Assembly (NCBI RefSeq): GCF_010015585.1
Contig: NW_022985097.1
Location: 124,001 to 188,000 of the forward strand
Length of the DNA: 64,000 nucleotides
Source: Eremomyces bilateralis CBS 781.70
Lineage: Eukaryota > Ascomycota > Dothideomycetes > Eremomycetales > Eremomycetaceae
Direction of reading: 5' to 3'
Of the stretch, positions 34,354 through 46,400 are shown piece by piece. The notes under the pieces are model-generated. The model was not told the origin of the DNA, searched no databases, and was given only the letters and a program-made list of their open reading frames with translations. Position 1 is the first letter of the stretch. The number at the start of each line of letters is the position of its first letter. The position numbers were made by a program, and so were the translations under genes.

Positions 34354-35513
34354 ATGCCATCCAGGAGAGGAAATTCGGGTGGTGGATGGAGTGACCTCAC
34401 AGCCGCCAGGTAAGTCCATCAGTGATTCCTAATTCGGTATGATGATCTTCGCTAACAAATATACAGGGTCAAATCGACTCCTCTGCCCCGCATGTAAGTT
34501 TGGTGCCCGTGAAAATGATCTGCCGTCTGACCATCTTTAGGATCAAATGCACGAAATGCGGAAAAAATAAGAGTGCGGAAGCGTTTTCTAACAAGCAACT
34601 GAACCAAGTCCGGGCGTCCGTCGCGAAGTTTGGCCAAGGCGCCTCCATTCCTGGGGTCAGATGCACTGCGTGCACTCCGGGGGCCCAAGAGCAAGGCACC
34701 TGCGTCATGTGCCACAAAATCAAACCCTTGCTGGAATTCTCAAAGCGGCAACGTGGGGAAGGCGACCAGAAGGTAAGTATATTCTATATCTAGAGCAGTT
34801 AAGTATCCACAATTAACTCGGCCTGTAGAAATGCGAAGAGTGCATGGAGGAGCACCTGGTCCTGGCCGACGTGCCAATGGAACACGAGGTCAACTCTGTG
34901 CCGCCTAGCATTGAGGACGGGTCCGAGACGGACGAGGATAGCTCGTACAAGGTAGGATATCCCATTTTCCACGTTTGATCCCAACCTCGCGTCTATCTGC
35001 CTATGAGGTCCGGCAGCTAATCGTGTTCGCTACTAGACTGGACTCAGCTCCCGCTTGGGGACCCTTGAGATTTCGAGTAACTATACGGGCGAATCCAAGG
35101 ATACCACTAGCAAGCCAAGTGGGATTCGACTCCCGGTAGATCTTCAGTCGTTCCTCGAATCGGATGAGTTGTTCGAAAGCTCCACGTCGAAGAGCAAAGC
35201 TTCCCGACGTGGCTTGATGATCGGCTTTTCGAACGCCTCAAAAGCTCCTCCTCATGCCACTTCTTCCTCTGCCTACGATCCCTACGATGCGCCGTCTCAG
35301 GCGGACGACGATGCAATCAACCGAGCCACTGCGGCGATGCTTCAAGCCGCCCCCGTGCCCCCGCCCTCTGGTGCAAGCCGCTCAAAATTCGCCAGAGTTA
35401 AGGCGGCCAAGCCAGTTCGGTCCGGGAAGTCGGGGTTTTCCGATGACGAGAAGTCTGACCATGGGGATTGGAGCACCGTTGACTCGGACAGTGAGGATGA
35501 CGAGCTCCCGTGA
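34354..35513 (+). CDS. Stc1-domain zinc protein
   Basis: Five short exons (34354-34409, 34467-34493, 34541-34772, 34829-34951, 35037-35513) give 304 residues. Residues about 28-135 form an Stc1 domain: paired motifs CTKCGKNKSAEAFSNKQL, CTAC, CVMCHKIKPLLEFSKRQ and KCEECMEEH, i.e. repeated CxxC pairs each followed by a (L/A)xxFS-K-Q element. The remainder is acidic, Ser-rich and predicted disordered. In fission yeast Stc1 is a LIM-like protein that links the Argonaute RITS complex to the Clr4 H3K9 methyltransferase complex. Whether this orthologue-like protein bridges RNAi and heterochromatin in this fungus is inference. All five splice junctions keep the frame and the cysteine pattern. Confidence 0.85.
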
Positions 35514-36143
35514 GCTGATGCGCTTGCATAGCACACCAAGGTGATTACGAACAGTACTTTTTCTGTGATGCACGATGGCATCGGGATACTCAGTGAAGAG
35601 AGCTTGGATGCTTCAATCGAGAAACTGCACAATTCGCGATGCGCTAGGGGTTGCGAAAGTCCAAGGCTTCCTTTCTCCGAAACCATCAAGGTGATTTGAC
35701 AGTCACTGAATGGAATTCTGGGATACTGGGATGCTTGAATCATGTATTACCACCCAATTGCGAAGAGCCAGCGCTTCTATTTTCCAAAGCCGTTATGAAG
35801 GTGAATGGACAAGTCATCGGATGAAAAGCTGGGGACGGGAACCTCCTAGATAGATGCTTGAATCAGTTAGAATCATTACACCGACAGCTCGATTCGTTTG
35901 CTTCAATACAATGGTTCACATTCAGTAAGCTGCTGATGTTACCCATGATCGCTCGTTCTCATGATCAATGAATTTTGAACAGGTCCATTTTGTGATCCAT
36001 GCAATAACACGACGCCATTTCCCCATGCCCAGTTAGTAGTTATGGGTTCCCTAGGCCACGGCTATGAAAGCAAAGGACGTCATCTCCCTCCTCTCGATGT
36101 TCTCCATCCATCTGCCTCATCGACCGACCTCCATTGTCCGTCT
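35514..36143. other. convergent intergenic region (Stc1-domain gene and RPS10)
   Basis: It contains two imperfect repeats (gcttgaatca..., aaaccatcaaggtgattt/aagccgttatgaaggtgaat) at about 35680-35870. No gene is seen. Confidence 0.45.
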
Positions 36144-36847
36144 CTACTCAGCCTGCGGCGCCCCACGACCACGTCCGAACCCAGTCCTGAAATCCGGTCT
36201 GAACCCACCGGGCGCATCGCCCTCCTTGCCCTCACCCTGGTCCCTCCGCCTATACCCCTCCCGGTCGCCGCGTCCACCACGGTCACCACCGCGGCCGCCG
36301 CCGCGGCGCTCACGGTCCTCACCGCCCAGCATGCCGCGCGGGGGCGGGTGGCTTCGCTGCTGCTTGATGTGGGTCTGCGGGACGATCTCGGCGGGGACGT
36401 GCAGCCATTCGCGGAGGTAGTCGAGGCCCTCAGGGGTCAGGGTGTAGTAGAACCATTGCCAGGAGAACTGGGTCTTGACGAAGCCGCGGGAGGTGAGGGA
36501 TTGCATTGCCTTGATAACCTGGTGATGGAGGTTAGCGAGGGGTTTCAGGGTTTGGGGTGTGTTGAGCTTGGGTGGATGGAGGATAGGAAATCGATGGGGT
36601 CAGAGGTGGACGTACGAAGAGGTTGTTGACATCGAGATGCGGGTGCTTCGGGAGGTTGTAGTCTTTCGGCGCGACCATCACGCCCTCTGTATTCGGGTCA
36701 GTCTCATTGCCACTTGATTCCTCGTGTCGGCAAGCTCGTCGTACCCTTGAAGATGTACTCATGGATCTTTTTGCGATCGGCCTTGGGCATAAGCCTGGAG
36801 ACGGTCAGTAGGTTTCATGGTGGATTGAGATCGGTAATGGCTTACAT
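36144..36847 (-). CDS. rps10: 40S ribosomal protein S10 (eS10)
   Basis: Four coding exons, complement(36144-36518, 36616-36686, 36745-36794, 36846-36847), give 165 residues. The start [19 protein letters not shown] matches eS10 of yeast and animals, in which MLMPK is conserved. To obtain that M the start codon must be split: AT at 36847-36846 and G at 36794, with a 51-nt intron (gtaagc...tctccag). The alternative is initiation at the internal ATG of LMPK without using the first. The core [39 protein letters not shown] and [16 protein letters not shown] is highly conserved; the tail is Arg/Gly-rich. It is a component of the small-subunit head near the mRNA entry. It is divergently arranged with the Sde2 gene, 370 bp apart. 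Confidence 0.95.
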
Positions 36848-37216
36848 CTTGGCGGTATTTACAAGATGCAGCCGAGATTGGCGAGTTCGTGATGTGTGGT
36901 GCGGTAGAAGGTCGATGTGCGAGAGGTAAGTGTAGATGAGGATTGTGTGGATTTTTGGATTAGCGAGAGTTTCGTGGGAGAGGCTTGGCAGTGGCTGAAA
37001 AATGGTCAGGTGATAAATGATTGTGGCTTGACGTGGGGTATGTCCGCCACTCACTTATCCTTCATCACCCAGCTGTTCACCACTCATCAGAGACTGTCTC
37101 ACTCATCAAAGACTCACTTTTATCGCGCCATAACTCGAATAGTTCAAATAATTCAATCCCACGTACTTTGCTGTGGCCAAGACTCCGACATCCTCATCCT
37201 CTAACTTGAACAAACC
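36848..37216. promoter_or_regulatory. shared divergent promoter of rps10 and sde2
   Basis: 369 bp separates the split start codon of rps10 (-) from the ATG of the sde2-like gene (+). The + strand just before sde2 is CT-rich (ctgttcaccactcatcagag, ctcactcatcaaagactcac). No specific factor site is claimed. Confidence 0.5.
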
Positions 37217-38167
37217 ATGGCCGCCACAGCATTGCTACCCAGCAAGCGACCGCAGCTGGAGGCCAACACCATCCGATCAAAGTCCTCATGTCGCTTCTCC
37301 CCCGCTGGAACACACACTGTCAATCTCATAATCAATACTATTCCCGGCTGTGGCCTTCCCCCCACCGTCCAACTCCCCGTCCGCTCCGCCGCCCGCATCA
37401 GCGATGTTTACTTTCAAATCCTCAGCCTCCTCCCCGCCCAACTAGTTGACACCCACCGAGTCAACGTAAACCTCCTCACATTACGGGCTCTTACACCTCA
37501 TGATGACGAGCCCATCTCAACCCTCCTCTCCAACGCTCACGATGACCTCCTCACCCTCAACCTCACCCTCCCGCTTCCCGGTGGCAAAGGCGGCTTCGGC
37601 TCGCAACTTCGCGCCGCGGGCGGGCGCATGTCCTCGCGCAAGAAGCGCAACCAAGGCGACCCGAATGCCTCCAGCCGCAACCTAGACGGGCGGCGCCTAC
37701 GGACAATCACTGAGGCGAAGGCACTCGCGGAATATCTGGTGGTCCGACCGGAGATGGATAAAAAGGAGAAAGAGGAGCGGCGGAAACGGTGGGAGGAGAT
37801 CGTGGAGGCGACGGAGCGGAAGGCGGAGGAGATGCGGAGTGGGAAGGGGAGAGTGGATGGGAAGTGGGTGGAGATGAAGGATGAGAGCATTGAGAAGATG
37901 AGGCTGGCGATTTTGGAGCGGGCGGCTAAGGAGAGGGAGGCGCAGGAAGAGGAGATGGAGGGTGCGCCGATGGAGGTGACACCGCGTGAAGAACCGGAAA
38001 GCTCGAAATCAGGGAAAGCCCGGGATGCGGTGCGGGTTTATGGATGGGATGAGGATGATGAGTTCATGTCGGACTCTTCGGAGGAGGGCTCGGAACCGAG
38101 TGAGGACACGGAGATCTCGGAGGGTGATGGGGCTGGGTCTTCGAAGGGCAAATCGAAAGTCGTTTGA
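37217..38167 (+). CDS. sde2: Sde2, ubiquitin-like-fold splicing factor
   Basis: A single 316-residue frame. Residues about 33-121 have the strand pattern of a ubiquitin-like fold (TVNLIINTIPG, VNVNLLTLRAL, LLTLNLTLPL) ending in PGGKGGFGSQLRAAGGRMSS. In fission yeast the Sde2 precursor is cut after the GG that precedes KGG (here after G123) by deubiquitinases, and the new Lys-starting fragment enters the spliceosome to promote splicing of particular introns; it also supports telomeric silencing and genome stability. The next segment RNQGDPNASSRNLDGRRLRT and the charged coiled coil (EKEERRKRWEEIVEATERK) agree with the family. The C-terminus is acidic. No intron is evident. Function is from the family. 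Confidence 0.9.
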   Translation: MAATALLPSKRPQLEANTIRSKSSCRFSPAGTHTVNLIINTIPGCGLPPTVQLPVRSAARISDVYFQILSLLPAQLVDTHRVNVNLLTLRALTPHDDEPISTLLSNAHDDLLTLNLTLPLPGGKGGFGSQLRAAGGRMSSRKKRNQGDPNASSRNLDGRRLRTITEAKALAEYLVVRPEMDKKEKEERRKRWEEIVEATERKAEEMRSGKGRVDGKWVEMKDESIEKMRLAILERAAKEREAQEEEMEGAPMEVTPREEPESSKSGKARDAVRVYGWDEDDEFMSDSSEEGSEPSEDTEISEGDGAGSSKGKSKVV

Positions 38168-38822
38168 CGTGCATGGATCTGTTTTCGACAGTATTTTAAC
38201 AGCGTTTGGGTATACCAACTGGGCAGGCGTTGGAGCAGAATATATTGCTCATTTGCTTCAGGGGCGGTTTTATGTCAATCACGTAGCGAGCAATTCTCAT
38301 AGCATATTCAAAAGTATGCTATTTATCCGTTCATTTGGAAATTGGTCTATACTTGGATTTAAAGCAATTATTAAAGGTAATATTTACTTCTGTCTCGGTA
38401 CAACAATGTCTTCTTGCCAAAATCACTACTACGTAGTAAGGGACAATCATACGACAGGGGTTGGAGTAACGTCGCGTCTGACCGCGAACCTCGAGGACCC
38501 GAATCGACAACCAAACATTCACCCGATATGCGATTTTCACCGCTGTCAACAGTTACATTCATCAAAGCTGTACTATAACCCGAATCTCGGGGAACCTTCT
38601 TGACATCCCGAGCCGCTGAACGATACTGGGAAAACCGAAGCACGAATCTACCTACCGACCCCATTTGTGTCCAACGGTCATCCCCTTGACTCGAATACTC
38701 GAACACAAATGTCTGCCACCTGGATATCATGATCTGGCCTATCATTCTCGAAGACACGAATATAGACGCTTCATCGACCTCCTCATCACTACCCTTTATT
38801 GAGGGTCTCATAGGACGTCAAC
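38168..38822. other. intergenic between sde2 and the dynactin gene
   Basis: AT-rich after the sde2 stop, with no recognisable feature. A frame extending from 37986 to 38603 is a shadow of sde2. Confidence 0.5.
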
Positions 38823-41800
38823 ATGTCGTCATACCGTGCTGGTCAAGTGGTTGGGCTCAATGACGGCAGACAGGCTACAGTCCGTTTCGTCGGCGAGACA
38901 TCATTCGCCCAAGGGGACTGGATTGGGGTAGAATTCGAAGATGCGTTGGGCAAGAACGATGGTTCGGTACAAGGAGAGCGATACTTTGACTGCCAGCCCG
39001 GCCATGGCATGTTTATGCGACCGTCTGGCATCTCGGCCATCCTGGAGGAGCCTCGATCAAAACCTCAAGCCGCGAAATCAGCCACGAAGGAGAATGGGAA
39101 GCCGAGTGGAAGCGTGGTAAAGGGCAGGCCGTCAAGTATAACTACATCCACCACACGGCCACGACAGAGCATGGCACCGCCCGCGACGACAAAAAGGCAA
39201 TCGATGGCTCCGTCTACGACTACCGCTCGACGAACCCCCGTCCCACCAAACCCTTCCACAAGACTGTCGGCACGATCATCGATTGGGCCAGGCCTTAGGT
39301 CTACATCCTCTAGGCCGTCTCTGTCAGGGACTACTTCTGCCAGATCGGGGGTTTCCTCACCAACCAAGCCATCTGGTGTCGTGTCGCCCACCAAGCCTAC
39401 TCCCCTTCCATCGGCAGCTTCTCGAAGAGTCAGTCCTCCGACTTCCGGTGCCAAATCGATTTCATCGACTCTCCAACCTTCACAGCCGCCACAACCTACC
39501 GCGAGCAGCCGACCTTCCGCCTCCAAACCAAGCCCCGCATCCAATAAAGAGATCGATGACCTCAACTCTAAAATCCGCATCCTGGAAAAGAAGCGACTGG
39601 AAGACCGAGAGAAGCTCAAAACCTTCGACCGCACCCAGGAAGAACGCGACCGATTCCATACCATCATCGAGAAACTTCAAGCGAAATGTCAAACCCAACA
39701 GCATGAATCGACCGAGTTACGGAAGCAACTTCGCGACACGAAGGGGGCGGTGGAACAGATTGAGGCGATGCAGGCAGAGCATGATTCACTTATGGAGATG
39801 GCAGCGTTGGATCGAGAGATGGCCGAGGAGCAGGCGGAGGCATATAAAACGGAAATGGGGGGATTGAAGGACCGCGCTGAGGAGTTGCAACTGGAGAATG
39901 AGATATTGAAAGAAGAGAACGAGGAGTTGAGCAAGGATATGAGTCCGGAGGAACGGACGAGTAAAGGATGGTTGCAGATGGAGAGGGAGAATGGTCGGTT
40001 ACGAGAGGCGCTGCTGCGCCTGCGGGATATAAGCCAAGAGCAAGAGGGACAGTTTCGTGAGGAGATCCAAAGCCTGGAGGAGGACGTTCAGGAACTGGCG
40101 GCTTTGAAGGCAGAGTTCGATGATATGAAAGCGAAGCTGCTCGAATCCGAAGCGGACGTGGATGACCTGCGACAGCAGCTGGACGCCGCTCTCGGAGCGG
40201 AAGACATGATCGAGCAGCTCACCGAGCGCAACTTTGCCCTTACGGAGCAACTCGAAGAGCTCAAGAATATGGTCGACGATCTTCAGAGCTTGACAGAACT
40301 CAACGACGAGCTGGAGCTCAACCATGTTGAAAACGAGAAGCAGCTACAGGAAGTTATCGACTTCAAAGATTCGCTGCTCTATGAGCAGACCAAGCGTGCC
40401 AACCAGCAAGACGAGACGCTGACGGATCAGGAGTATACCATCACTCGATTCCGAGAGTTGGTCATCAACCTCCAAGCGGACCTCGAGCAAATGCGGGCAT
40501 CGAAGGAGATCACCGAGACCGAAGCGCAAGAACTCAGCAGCAAATCAAGAGACATGATGGACCTGAACCGTCAACTCCAGATGTCGGCATCGAACGCCCG
40601 CATCAAGACCATCGACCTGGAACTCCGCCGCATGGAAGCTCAGGAAGCCTCGGAACACCTCACGATTGTCCAGTTGTTCTTACCCGATGCATTCCACGCC
40701 GAACGAGACTCTGTACTAGCATACATGCGCGTCAAACGCATTGGATTCAAAGGAAAACTACTCCATAACTTCCTCCGAGATAAGGTGGCGGCACAGGACC
40801 GCACGTATCTGCCGGAGCAGGTCTATCATGCGTGCGACGCGATGGATAAACTCACCTGGGTGCAGGCGATGTGCGACCGATTTGTGAGCTGCATGCAGAC
40901 GTGCGACTTGGAGCAGTTCGCGAAGTTCGCCGGCTCGTTGTATGAGCTGGAGCCGGTGGAGCGGACTTTGAATGCGTATATTGATCAGTTGAGGAAGGAC
41001 GAGGTGAAGGAGAGTGATGTGGTTGAAGGGTTGCACAGGTATGGTCATACTCTCCATTCTCCGATTCGATCCTAACATTTCGATAGGTCGATTGCATTAA
41101 TGTCACATCTAGCCGAACACCACCTCCGAGAGGGGCTAGAATCGTTTGGTGATGAGATCCTAATGAAGGCTCTCATGATGCAAAGCAATCTTGAAAGTGC
41201 TGCCGCGTCTCTCCTTGCTACCAAAACGGACGTCGGCTCTCACTTTGCGGAAGCAGTCGAGACCGGCCATGAGGGTCTGGAAACATTCGATCAAGCTACC
41301 GAGACCCTCATTGCACAGTCTCGAAGTGCCAAGGTGGTCGTGTCGAAGGTGGTTCGTGCTCTACAAGACCTGAAAGCGCGCAGCCTTTCACTCAAGCCTG
41401 ATTCAACCGAGCTGCTTTTCTCCAAAAGCGAATCCGCGACATCTGCCATCTCAAAATACGCACAGCAACTGGGTCATTCTGCCTCCTCTCTCCTCCACGT
41501 AGAGGGCCGTACCGAGCCTCTACACTTCTCCGACGTCGCCTCCCTCATGCGCAAGACAGCCGCGTCCTTCTACGCCTTAAGTACCGAATCCGCATCCGAT
41601 AACCCCCTGCAACCCATCATCTCCAACCTCCGGACCCTGGTCGACAGTCTCTCTACCCTCTCTCCCCTGGCCACCGACCTCTCCCAAGCCGACGAATTCG
41701 AACGCCCTTCACCACCCTGGGTCCTCCGTTCCAACGAACTCGCCGCCACTAAACTCACCTCCGCCGCTACCGAAGCCGAGCTCCGCCGCCTCAAGGACGA

Positions 41801-42539
41801 GCTCCACGAACGCACTGCGCACCTCCGCTTCAAAGAAAAAGAACTCGAAGACGCGACCCACAAGGCTGAGACCCTCGACAGCCGCATGAAGGAAGCCGGC
41901 AAGAAAGCCACGCGCATCACCGAGCTCGAGAAGCTCCTCGACCAGGGCAAACAGCGCGAGCAGCTCGCCGTGCGCGCCCTCGAGCAAAAAGAAGCTGAGA
42001 TCCGCACCGCCGTCGAAGCGCGCGAGCACTGGCGCCACCTCGCCGAGACCTCCGCCCCGAAGCCCGGGGCCGCCGGCACCGCCATCGAGCTCACCCCTGG
42101 TGCCATCCAGGAGCTCGAGCGCCTCCGCGCCGAGGTTGACGTGCTGCAGGCGACGAACCGGTTCCTGCGCGCGGAAGCGCGGCGTGCCAAGACGGAGGCG
42201 CAGGTCGCGGAGACCAGCTGGCTGGCGGCGCCGATCGTGGCGGCGCGCACGCCGGAGCAGACGGCGACGGAGTCGGCGCATCGGAAGGGATTGCAGTTGC
42301 TGGAGACGATCGCGGGGATTCCGGCGGAGGCAGCGCTGGTGCGGTTGAGGCCGGCGGTGGAGGGAAAGCGGATGAAGTGGAGGCCGAAGAGGGAGATTCC
42401 GAGGTTTCAGGTGCTGGAACAGGAGATGCGGCGGTTGGAGGTGTGGGAGATGTGGGAGAGGGAGGTGGCAGTGGGGACGAAGGCGATGAAGTTTGGGGGC
42501 GGGTTCGAGGTCCCGAGTGCCAGAGTGAGCGTCGTTTAG
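38823..42539 (+). CDS. nudM: dynactin subunit p150-Glued
   Basis: Two exons (38823-41038, 41087-42539) give 1,222 residues. Residues 5-80 are a CAP-Gly domain: GLNDGRQATVRFVGETSF, then GKNDGSVQGERYFDC and GHGMFMRPSG, the microtubule/EB1-binding groove. A Ser/Thr/Pro-rich basic linker (residues about 85-240) precedes a long coiled coil (from about 245, EIDDLNSKIRILEKKRLEDR) that in the family binds dynein intermediate chain. The region NASARIKTIDLELR... through FLRDKVAAQDRTYL is the conserved dynactin domain, and a second coiled coil fills the C-terminal exon. Dynactin is the activator and cargo adaptor of cytoplasmic dynein, needed for nuclear distribution in hyphae. The symbol follows Aspergillus nidulans usage. 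The intron is confirmed by the intact frame GLHRSIALMSHLAEHH. Confidence 0.93.
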
Positions 42540-44107
42540 GCTCGATGCATGTCTGGATGGGCGTCGATTTTTGAGAGAATTTTGGGAATACCTTAGCTTG
42601 TCAAGTCTTCAATGTCTTGACTTTTTATACCCAACAAGGCGTGTCCTAAGTTAAAGCTCGAAATTGTCTATGTTTGCACTTCTTACTACCCAATCCAGCG
42701 ATATCGGTCCAGCGATTGACACGGCACCGTGCGATCCACGTTTATAATCACGTCAGACAGGATATAACATCGAGTTCACCAATATATCTAGATTTACCTT
42801 CCAGTATCCCCAGAGTCGTGCTACGGGATCACCCCTCTCGTTCGGTTTAAGTACACTAGACGGAGTATGTCATTTTCCGTTCTAATGGTCCAAGGATCTC
42901 GATTCCTGAATTCGTGATGCCTTTGTCTTCCGGATGTAAATGAGTTCGACGCGACAACTACCTATATCCATCAATGGACGTCCGAAGCCAGAATCATATA
43001 ACGATCCGACTGCTAATCCAATACTGGCAGGAAGAACAGCGGCGCAAGATCTGCTATTGCCGGGAAATTGCCTGGCTCGAAGGATACTGGAACCGAGAAG
43101 GTTGGAGGTTGGATGAATTGTGCATGAGTGTACGCTCGCGCTCTGCCATGTTGGGGCTGTCGTTGTCGCTGAACGAAGATCGAGACCCAGGATAAAGAGC
43201 ATCGCTTGTCTTGGCATATGGGGAAACGGCGAGAGCTGTACTCGAGAGATATTTGAACGGTGTGTTTGATTCTGACATGGCTGGCTCTAGATTTGGTTGT
43301 AACCAATGAAGAATTTCGGTCTCCCCTCCTTCTAGAGGCAGCCAGTCAACAGACACCGCAACGAATGGTCCATTTGTCGTTGGTCAAATCCAATCAGAGG
43401 ATCGGGGGGTCTAGGAGAAGGATATTTTTGTCGCATCACGACTTGAGGTATATAAGCATACCTTCAATATCAATTTACTGCGTTTATGTGATGACATATT
43501 CCATTATATGGACGCTAGGCCAAGACAGAAAAGGATGAGCCCAGCTCTCAAGAACTGTGGCCCTAGAAGCTTCATCTTAACCGCATACCAGCCTAATTTC
43601 GAAAGCAAAGGCCCCAAGTAAACTCAAATCTTTGATTTAGACTCTGAAACCCGAAGTCAATAGACAATAGACTGAACGAAACGGTTGAAGCTTTAAATAT
43701 CACAATCAATAGTTGGAGGATCTCCCCAACCCCAACATCGTCGCTGCTCATGGATGATACCATAATTGCAACGTCACCACAGCCTACACACCTTTTTGAC
43801 TGTTTTCGGCTGGCAAAGAACAAGAACAGATCGTAGAACCGGATCTTTAGGGCGTGGATGCAAACAGGGGGCTATGAATATTTTCCCCAATGCAATAATC
43901 CTGATGACGATGACAACCGAAGTTGAAAATGGACGGCATTCATTGGCTGGCCGTCTGGGTTCCTCCAGATCACGTGCACCAATTTTCATGAAGTTTCGAT
44001 TGTTCGATTGTTCTTCAGGATGGCAAAGTCCAGGACAATTCGGACAAACAGTCGGTACAACCCAAGTGCAGTCTCGAATTGCTTGAATAGTTTCAAAGCA
44101 TCACATA
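42540..44107. other. intergenic, AT-rich, no supportable gene
   Basis: 1.57 kb between the dynactin stop and the dph1 start. Only short frames of no recognisable family; no RNA gene seen. Confidence 0.5.
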
Positions 44108-45518
44108 ATGGAAGCCGATAGACTAGAAACCAATCTAGGTCCCTCGATTGAGGAAGACAAACCACCCGTATCAGACGACGCAACTCTCAAGCAACCAAAG
44201 AAGCGGTTTGTGGGCCGCCGCACAGCAGAGCAATCCAGCGACAAATCCCCAGCTAATCTGAGTATAGAGGACAGCAAAGCTATTCAAGGTCAGTTGGCTC
44301 GATTGGTGTTGTGTCCTGAATGAGGGCTGATGTTCCATATTAGTTGCTCAGCCCAGAAGACCTGCGCGGTTGATACACAACATCCCTCCTGAAATCTTGA
44401 ACGACAAAGATATCAACGATGCTATTGCTCTTCTTCCCTCCAATTACTCCTTCGAGATCCACAAAACTATACACCGGGTACGACAGTCAGGGGCGAAGAA
44501 GATAGCACTTCAATTTCCTGAAGGGTTACTCCTCTTTGCCACCACCATATCGGACATTTTGACTAGATTTTGTCCTGGTACGGAGACACTGATCATGGGA
44601 GACGTGACCTACGGTGCCTGTTGTATTGATGACTACACAGCCCGTGCGCTGGGTTGTGACGTCCTTATACATTACGCCCACAGCTGTCTGATACCGGTTG
44701 ATGTAACGAAAATCAAGACGCTCTATGTTTTCGTCGATATTAGTATTGACGTACCACATCTGATTGCTACGTTAACACGCAACTTCGAGCCGGGCAAGGC
44801 GATTGCCATGGTCGGAACTATACAGTTCAACGCGACAATTCATCATATTGCGCCTTCACTCCGGAAAGAGGGCTTGGAAATTGTCATTCCGCAGATCTCT
44901 CCATTGAGCAAAGGCGAAATATTGGGCTGCACATCGCCTCAGTTAGCAAAATCAAAGGACGCCGCCGGACTATCAGCCGATGCGCTATTATACGTCGGAG
45001 ATGGGCGGTTCCACTTGGAATCCGCCATGATTCACAATCCTGATATTCCGGCATATCGATACGATCCATACTCACGACGCCTAACACGAGAGCGCTATGA
45101 TCACGACGAACTCTACACCTTGCGGACGAAAGCGATTACCAATGCCCAGTCAGCGAAGAAATGGGGCCTGATATTGGGATCGCTCGGTCGACAAGGGAAC
45201 CCGCATACCATGGCTCTCATCGAAAAGCGTTTAACCGAGAAGAATATCCCTTGGATCACGATCCTGCTGAGCGAGATCTTCCCCGGGAAACTGGCCCTGA
45301 TGCCAGATGTGGAATGCTGGGTTCAGATCGCTTGTCCCCGACTGAGTATCGACTGGGGCTACGCGTTTCCTCGACCATTGCTCAGTCCTTACGAGGCGCT
45401 TGTTGCGCTGGGACTGAAGGAAGCGAAATGGATGGACCGGAAGACAGACGAGGCATACCCGATGGATTTCTATGCGAAGGAGGGGTTGGGTCGAACGAAG
45501 GCGATCGACGTGAAATAG
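44108..45518 (+). CDS. dph1: Dph1, 2-(3-amino-3-carboxypropyl)histidine synthase subunit 1
   Basis: Two exons (44108-44288, 44344-45518) give 451 residues. The Dph1/Dph2 signature is clear: [68 protein letters not shown] and [14 protein letters not shown]. The three cysteines that hold the [4Fe-4S] cluster fall in YGACC (C153), LGCTSP and QIACPR. With Dph2 the protein uses S-adenosylmethionine in a non-canonical radical reaction to transfer an aminocarboxypropyl group to the histidine of elongation factor 2, the first step to diphthamide, in the cytosol. The N-terminal 60 residues are charged and variable ([12 protein letters not shown]). The start is chosen as the only upstream ATG giving the usual length. 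Confidence 0.95.
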
Positions 45519-46400
45519 ACCGAATGGACAATTGGTCACTATTAAATACTCTTCGCTATGATGATCGGTTTCTTTGTAAAGCCCACGCATCTTCAGCCCT
45601 ACAACTGCATTATCATGGCTGAAACCCAGTCCCAACGTACTATCAGACCCTTGCTAGTCGATTTCCCCTTTCTACCGTTTATGCTATAACTGCTCATAGT
45701 ACGTCCTACACACTAAAGTCTGATGTTATTCCGTCCGAAGAAGCAGAAAATGAAATTCGACGTTGTCAACAGTCAGCGCTACCTAAGGTAACCGACCTCA
45801 ACAGGGAAGCGCCACATCTGGTGGCCCCTGAAAGAAGCTTCTCCTGGTCGTTAACGCCACTGATGGCTCCAACTACAGTCCACATCAGTCCATCTCTATT
45901 CAATATCAAGCCGGACTATGTGGCCAGCTGCTGGCTGATTTGGTGATTCCATATCTGGTACCGCCGGTAACATTAGGAGGCTAGATTCCGTCAATGATAG
46001 GGTCTTAGACGTATATAGCAGGTAGGGAGTACCAGAAAATCTTCACGAACTGATTCAATCCGTGAATGAAGAGAGCTGGGGTATAAATCCCCATAATCGA
46101 TCAAGGACCGCCTTTTATACCGTAGGTACCACAGCCTCACAACCATCATCGGTGATTTTAACTGTTTCGACGGTTAAAATAGCGGTTCAATTGCTGTATT
46201 CTACAGGGTTTCGTTCGCACGATTCTGTTTAATTCTAGTTCCCTGAATAACTCCGAGGGTATTGATATGTACCGTATGCACCATTCGTATTCACATAGCC
46301 CGTCAAGATGTTGTAAAGCACCGTAGACAATCCCGCCGCTTCCTAGCGAAAGGTATCGCCATACCGTCCGCGATCAAACGTGCGTGACGCCCTCCGATCC
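45519..46400. other. convergent intergenic region with a small hairpin
   Basis: ATTTTAAC at 46155-46162 and GTTAAAAT at 46173-46180 form a perfect 8-bp stem with a 10-nt loop. No gene or tRNA could be fitted around it. Confidence 0.45.

Noticed and set aside
46155-46215. Hairpin followed by GGTTCAATT, tRNA-like at first sight
   Set aside because: The T-stem does not pair and no acceptor stem exists.
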